A stretch of DNA of 15,666 nucleotides, taken from positions 1-15,666 of the forward strand of contig JAJYJA010000042.1 of the NCBI GenBank assembly GCA_021789795.1, read 5' to 3'. The translations under genes were made by a program, and so were the position numbers. Source of the stretch: Deltaproteobacteria bacterium (GTDB lineage: Bacteria > Desulfobacterota > Desulfobulbia > Desulfobulbales > VMSU01). The first letter of the stretch is position 1; every line of letters starts with the position of its first letter. Of the stretch, positions 14,245-15,666 are shown piece after piece. Under the pieces are notes generated by a model, which did not search any database, was not told the origin of the DNA, and saw only the letters and a list, made by a program, of their open reading frames with translations.

Positions 14245-14273
14245 TTTCTAATCGTCCGCTGGCTAAAAGTCAA
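14245..14273 (-). promoter_or_regulatory. Sigma-70 promoter of purM
   Basis: On the minus strand TTGACT (14273-14268), a 17-nt spacer and TAGAAA (14250-14245). The start near 14238 gives a leader of about 98 nt. A second, weaker candidate (TTGACG-17-TAATTG) lies further downstream in the leader. Confidence 0.55.
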
Positions 14274-14345
14274 TTTGTTATTGGATACAGACGGTGGGGC
14301 GAGGGCCGGGGAAGCTCAACCCGAAACAGAGGGCGAAAATTTTGC

Positions 14346-14374
14346 TTGAACAGCCTACCACTATGTGGTATTTG
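14346..14374 (+). promoter_or_regulatory. Promoter with embedded palindrome for the XRE regulator
   Basis: TTGAAC (14346-14351) and TATTTG (14369-14374, extended by TGG) are 17 nt apart. Filling the spacer is the perfect inverted repeat TACCAC-TAT-GTGGTA (14356-14370), an arrangement in which a bound dimer would block RNA polymerase. It suits autorepression by the HTH protein encoded downstream; the leader would be about 103 nt. Confidence 0.45.
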
Positions 14375-14483
14375 AGATCAGACACTTCTCCAACCCTGCC
14401 GCCACGAGGCACCAGGCGGCCAACAACCCCCTCGATCGGCCGGGAAATCTCCCGGCTCACCTTGGAGACCAGGACCTTTAAAG

Positions 14484-14858
14484 ATGAACACCGAAGAATT
14501 CCTAGAAGCCAGAAAAAAACTAGGAAAGACCCAGAAGCAGTTGGCTGAGCTCCTAGGTGTCTCGATCAAGGCGGTGCACAGTTACGAACAGGGCTGGCGC
14601 GCCATCCCCTCCCATATCGAACGGCAGATGTTCTTCCTCCTCACCAGGATCCGGGACGAGGAGAAAAAGCCCAAGCCCTGCTGGGTGGTCAAAAAATGCC
14701 CCCCCAGCCGCCGCAACCGTTGCCCAGCCTGGGAGTTTCAGGCCGGCAAGCTGTGCTGGTTCATCAACGGCACCATCTGCGAATGCCAGGCAAAGAAAAG
14801 CTGGAAGGACAAGATGAGCATCTGCCGGCAATGCGAGGTGCTGTCTTCCCTGCTGTGA
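14484..14858 (+). CDS. XRE-family HTH regulator with cysteine-rich two-CW-type tail
   Basis: A 124-residue cytoplasmic DNA-binding protein. Residues 3-45 are a helix-turn-helix of the XRE/Cro type (KTQKQLAELLGVSIKAVHSYEQG). The C-terminal half has eight Cys at 66, 72, 80, 91, 99, 101, 114 and 117, with Cys-Trp at 66-67 and 91-92 and a CPAW element at 80-83. This pattern matches what is called a two-CW domain in deltaproteobacteria, thought to bind metal or a cofactor; no ligand is proven. The combination suggests a regulator that senses metal, redox state or a cofactor. The start ATG 14484 lacks a strong ribosome site (AGGACC 8 nt upstream). A palindrome in the promoter hints at autoregulation. 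It is transcribed alone and ends in a hairpin terminator that overlaps the 3' end of pth. Confidence 0.85.
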   Translation: MNTEEFLEARKKLGKTQKQLAELLGVSIKAVHSYEQGWRAIPSHIERQMFFLLTRIRDEEKKPKPCWVVKKCPPSRRNRCPAWEFQAGKLCWFINGTICECQAKKSWKDKMSICRQCEVLSSLL

Positions 14859-14898
14859 CCCCCCACCCGGCCCGGCCGTCCGACTTGGCCCTCTGATC

Positions 14899-14924
14899 GC
14901 CGTCTCTCATGCCGACGGCTTTTT
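14899..14924 (+). terminator. Rho-independent terminator of the XRE gene
   Basis: GCCGTC (14899-14904), a 9-nt loop, GACGGC (14914-14919) and five T (14920-14924). It lies 40 nt past the regulator's stop codon and overlaps the last codons of the convergent pth gene, so those codons are constrained by both functions. Confidence 0.75.
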
Positions 14925-15488
14925 ACTCTGGCCGTTGACCGCCGCCATGGCCGCCAAGACCCCTCGCTCCAGCACCAAACAGACCGCCTCCGCGATCGAT
15001 GGCATCCGCGCCAGCATCAGTTCGCGTTCCTGCGGTTGAAATCTGGCCAGGACAAAATTTTTCACCGGCATCGCCCCCTCGGGCCGGCCGACGCCGATCC
15101 TCACCCGCACAAACTCCCTGCCTCCCAAGTGGTCGATCAAGGATCCGATGCCGTTATGCCCCCCCGCGCCACGGTTAACCACCACCATGATTCTGGATAG
15201 GGTCAGGTCAAGGTCGTCATGCAAGACGATGATCCTCCCGGGCGGCACCCGATAATAGGCGGCCAAAGGCCCTACCGCCCTGCCGCTCTCGTTCATATAG
15301 GTATCAGGTTTGACCAGGATGACCGGTTCGCCCCCTAGGGTGCCTTTGGCGATTTTGGCCGGCCACTTGGAATCGCCGAAGGTCAAGCCCCGAGACTCCG
15401 CCAGATAATCAACCACCTGAAAACCAACGTTGTGCCTGGTGCCGACATAGGTTTCCCCAGGATTTCCCAACCCCACCACCAAATGCAT
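14907..15488 (-). CDS. pth: Peptidyl-tRNA hydrolase
   Basis: Frees tRNA from peptidyl-tRNA that has dropped off the ribosome. The 193 residues match the bacterial enzyme. Active-site residues are all present: N9 in GLGNPG, the catalytic H19 in GTRHNVGF, N66 in KPDTYMNESG, D91 in HDDLDL and N112 in GGHNGIGS. The frame is open ten codons further upstream to a TTG, but ATG 15488 has GGGAG at proper spacing and begins at the conserved residues, so I use it. It is divergent from the initiator tRNA gene, whose promoter overlaps the pth upstream region. The usual bacterial partner rplY (ctc) is not next to it here; the 39 nt between it and the XRE gene hold only the shared terminator. Confidence 0.95.
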   Translation of the reverse strand: MHLVVGLGNPGETYVGTRHNVGFQVVDYLAESRGLTFGDSKWPAKIAKGTLGGEPVILVKPDTYMNESGRAVGPLAAYYRVPPGRIIVLHDDLDLTLSRIMVVVNRGAGGHNGIGSLIDHLGGREFVRVRIGVGRPEGAMPVKNFVLARFQPQERELMLARMPSIAEAVCLVLERGVLAAMAAVNGQSKKPSA

Positions 15489-15507
15489 ACCATCTCCCAA
15501 GTTTCGC

Positions 15508-15537
15508 TTGACTTTCAACCGGAATAAAGATTATGTT
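15508..15537 (+). promoter_or_regulatory. Sigma-70 promoter of tRNA-fMet
   Basis: TTGACT (15508-15513), an 18-nt spacer and TATGTT (15532-15537). The predicted start near 15544 lies about 12 nt before the mature tRNA 5' end. It shares the short intergenic space with the divergent pth start. Confidence 0.55.
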
Positions 15538-15555
15538 ATTAAAGATAAAAGGTGA

Positions 15556-15632
<77 letters not shown>

Positions 15633-15666
15633 AGAAAATCAAGGGGTTACAGACGAAAGTTTGTAA
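15633..15666 (+). other. tRNA 3' flank with attachment-site-like tail
   Basis: Directly after the CCA comes AGAAAATCAAGGGGTTACAG and then the window edge. Short tails of this kind are often seen beside tRNA genes used as integration sites by tyrosine recombinases. No integrase is in the window, so this is only a pointer. Confidence 0.25.

Larger units (their letters stand above)
14147..14483. other. Divergent region between purM and the XRE regulator
   Basis: This 337-bp stretch contains the purM promoter on the left and the regulator's promoter and palindrome on the right. I see no purine riboswitch or PurR-like site in the purM leader. An 84-codon ORF crosses it on the plus strand (14294-14548) but overlaps the regulator out of frame and lacks a ribosome site, so I do not count it as a gene. 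Confidence 0.6.

Noticed and set aside
14294..14548. 84-codon plus-strand ORF upstream of and overlapping the XRE gene
   Set aside because: No ribosome site, no domain, overlap out of frame with a clear HTH gene, and it would cover the likely promoter and palindrome.

Overview
This is a GC-rich, gene-dense bacterial chromosome segment. Three things together suggest a Gram-negative member of Desulfobacterota (deltaproteobacterial type, perhaps Desulfobulbales-like): a PEP-CTERM exported protein, sigma-54/IHF promoter architecture, and several small cysteine-rich or EF-G-like proteins typical of that group. This is inference from gene content; there is no rRNA or other marker in the window to fix the taxonomy.

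Layout, left to right. (1) 34-1708, minus strand: a DUF4438 protein, pyrE (orotate phosphoribosyltransferase) and, 4 nt after pyrE, a 58-residue zinc-ribbon protein. (2) 1715-2925: a 446-bp divergent intergenic region with a sigma-54 -24/-12 promoter, an exact IHF consensus and inverted repeats, driving a PEP-CTERM surface protein with a DUF1566-like core. (3) 2941-6424, minus strand: a PilB/GspE-type ATPase with an N-terminal MshEN domain and a C-terminal cyclic-nucleotide-binding domain, and upstream of it a 6-phosphofructokinase. (4) 6425-7031: a second, better sigma-54 promoter followed by a strong Shine-Dalgarno sequence and a 39-codon ORF for a single-span membrane protein, closed by a 16-bp inverted repeat. 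(5) 7049-10807, minus strand: an overlapping cluster of a UvrD/PcrA helicase, FolC and a small HNH nuclease. (6) 10992-13064, plus strand: an EF-G-like GTPase with Asp in place of the usual catalytic His. (7) 13091-14140, minus: purM. (8) 14484-14858, plus: an XRE-type regulator with a cysteine-rich two-CW-type tail. (9) 14907-15488, minus: pth. (10) 15556-15632, plus: initiator tRNA-fMet, followed by a short tail resembling an integration-site flank.

Most genes are housekeeping (pyrimidine, purine and folate synthesis, glycolysis, DNA repair, translation). The interesting layer is regulatory. Two sigma-54 promoters share their core and their initially transcribed sequence, one ahead of a PEP-CTERM protein and the other ahead of an undescribed 39-residue membrane protein, which suggests a common envelope or exopolysaccharide regulon. 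Between them lies a pilus/secretion ATPase that carries candidate sensors for two different second messengers. No CRISPR array, insertion sequence, rRNA or obvious phage gene is visible.
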